This document shows positions 14,023 through 14,719 of a stretch of 14,719 nt of DNA, piece by piece. The notes beneath the pieces were generated by a model. That model had not been told where the DNA came from. It was given only the letters and a program-made list of their open reading frames with translations, and made no database searches. The position numbers were made by a program, and so were the translations under genes. The stretch lies in assembly GCA_964387935.1 (NCBI GenBank), contig CAYLZN010000121.1, positions 1 to 14,719 on the forward strand, given 5' to 3'. The first letter of the stretch is position 1. Every line of letters begins with the position of its first letter. The stretch comes from CAYLZN01 sp964387935 (GTDB taxonomy: Bacteria > Acidobacteriota > Vicinamibacteria > Vicinamibacterales > JAFNAJ01).

Positions 14023-14719
14023 TCACCCGGCCCGGGCCCGTGCCCCTGCTGGCCATCCCACGGCCACCTCCGTCCGGAACCGGCACAGCAGATCGTTGAC
14101 GGCCGAACCCTCGAGCAGGAACGCGTCGTGCCCGTGGCTCGACGGGAGCGTTTCGAGCCGTGCGTGCGGCAGATGGGCGGCGATCGCCGCCTGCTCCGCT
14201 GGGGGATACAACACGTCACTGTCGATCGCGATCACCAGGGCGGGCACTCGTGTCCGTGCCAGGGCGGGCTGCCACCCGCCGCGCCCGCGCCCGACGTCAT
14301 GGGTGTCCATCGCGCGCGTGAGCGCCACGTACGCGTTCGCGTCGAAGCGCGCCACCAGTTTCCGCCCCTGGTGGTGCAGGTAGCGCTCCACCGCAAACGC
14401 CCCGTCTGCCAGCGTCCGCCCGAAGCGCTGTTCGAAGCTGGCGTGACTCCGGTAGGTGCACATCGCGATCATCCGCGCGGCGGCCAGGCCGGCGACTGGC
14501 CCCGCGTCAGGCGCGTAGTCTCCGTCGCGCCACCGGGGATCCGAGGCAATGGCCTGCCGCTGCGCCTCTGAGAGCGCCACGCACCAGGCCGAGTGTCTGG
14601 CCGACACCGCGATGGGCGCCATCGCGCCCACCCGACCCGGGAAGGTCACGGCCCATTCGAGTGCCTGCATCCCTCCCATCGAGCCGCCGACGACCAGCCG
14701 GAAACGGCGGACACCGAGC
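14023..14719 (-). CDS. metX: Homoserine O-acyltransferase MetX (partial, 5' end outside window)
   Basis: Alpha/beta-hydrolase-fold enzyme that acylates homoserine, normally with acetyl-CoA, in methionine synthesis. 231 C-terminal residues are visible and the frame is open to the right edge. An internal ATG at 14679 is not the start, because the frame upstream continues with LGVRRFRLVVGGS. The nucleophile elbow GGSMGGMQALEWA holds the catalytic Ser (codon 14682-14680). The acid and base are expected in VIAIDSDVLYPP (Asp) and SSHGHDAFLLEG (His). These are classic MetX positions. About 140 N-terminal residues should lie outside the window, judging by the usual length of 370-390. Acetyl- versus succinyl-CoA preference cannot be decided from this part. 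It converges with the transporter gene. Confidence 0.9.
   Translation of the reverse strand, partial: LGVRRFRLVVGGSMGGMQALEWAVTFPGRVGAMAPIAVSARHSAWCVALSEAQRQAIASDPRWRDGDYAPDAGPVAGLAAARMIAMCTYRSHASFEQRFGRTLADGAFAVERYLHHQGRKLVARFDANAYVALTRAMDTHDVGRGRGGWQPALARTRVPALVIAIDSDVLYPPAEQAAIAAHLPHARLETLPSSHGHDAFLLEGSAVNDLLCRFRTEVAVGWPAGARARAG

Noticed and set aside
12470..14571. Long open frames on both strands over the transporter (12470-14086 minus, 12697-14571 plus)
   Set aside because: Both are Arg/Gln-rich out-of-frame translations of the transporter and of metX, with no known domain.
14023..14679. Reading metX as complete from the ATG at 14679
   Set aside because: That ATG is inside the nucleophile elbow, just after the catalytic Ser codon, and the frame continues upstream to the window edge with family sequence.

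Overview
This is a GC-rich bacterial window with no RNA gene, CRISPR array, insertion sequence or phage gene that I can see. The gene content suggests an aerobic member of the Acidobacteriota, probably near the Vicinamibacteria. The reasons are the alternative complex III genes (actA-actB), the DUF5916-type outer-membrane protein, mixed GTG/ATG starts and short heptamer repeats between genes. That placement is an inference from content, not a measured result.

Layout. (1) Positions 1-3158, minus strand: the start of an alternative complex III operon, a pentahaem cytochrome c (actA) followed by the large Fe-S/molybdopterin-like subunit (actB, cut by the window edge). (2) Positions 3159-3613: a 455-base divergent intergenic region. 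It has a promoter-like TTGACA on the minus strand and a perfect TGTGA-N6-TCACA palindrome lying in its spacer. (3) Positions 3614-6329, plus strand: a small eight-cysteine zinc-ribbon-like protein overlapping a DUF5916-like outer-membrane beta-barrel protein. (4) Positions 6331-7458: a helix-hairpin-helix protein related to the N-terminus of PolX but without the polymerase palm. It is flanked by CGTACGG repeats in opposite orientations, with a second heptamer array (RGTGCYG) beside it. (5) Positions 7498-9024: biosynthetic threonine dehydratase ilvA. (6) Positions 9133-12573: a compact four-gene cluster, coiled-coil protein / membrane OmpA-domain protein / Ras-like small GTPase / PAS-like coiled-coil protein, with gaps of 2, 3 and 7 bases. 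An OPA-family sugar-phosphate-type transporter follows 25 bases later. (7) A convergent, partial metX (homoserine O-acetyltransferase) on the minus strand at the right edge.

The part that looks least described is the four-gene GTPase cluster. It would put a small GTPase with an altered G3 motif next to a protein that joins a putative cytoplasmic sensor domain, one membrane helix and a peptidoglycan-binding OmpA domain. Two coiled-coil partners complete it. This is the gene content expected of an envelope-anchored switch or polarity/signalling device; the function is inferred. The rest is ordinary respiratory, amino-acid and transport metabolism.
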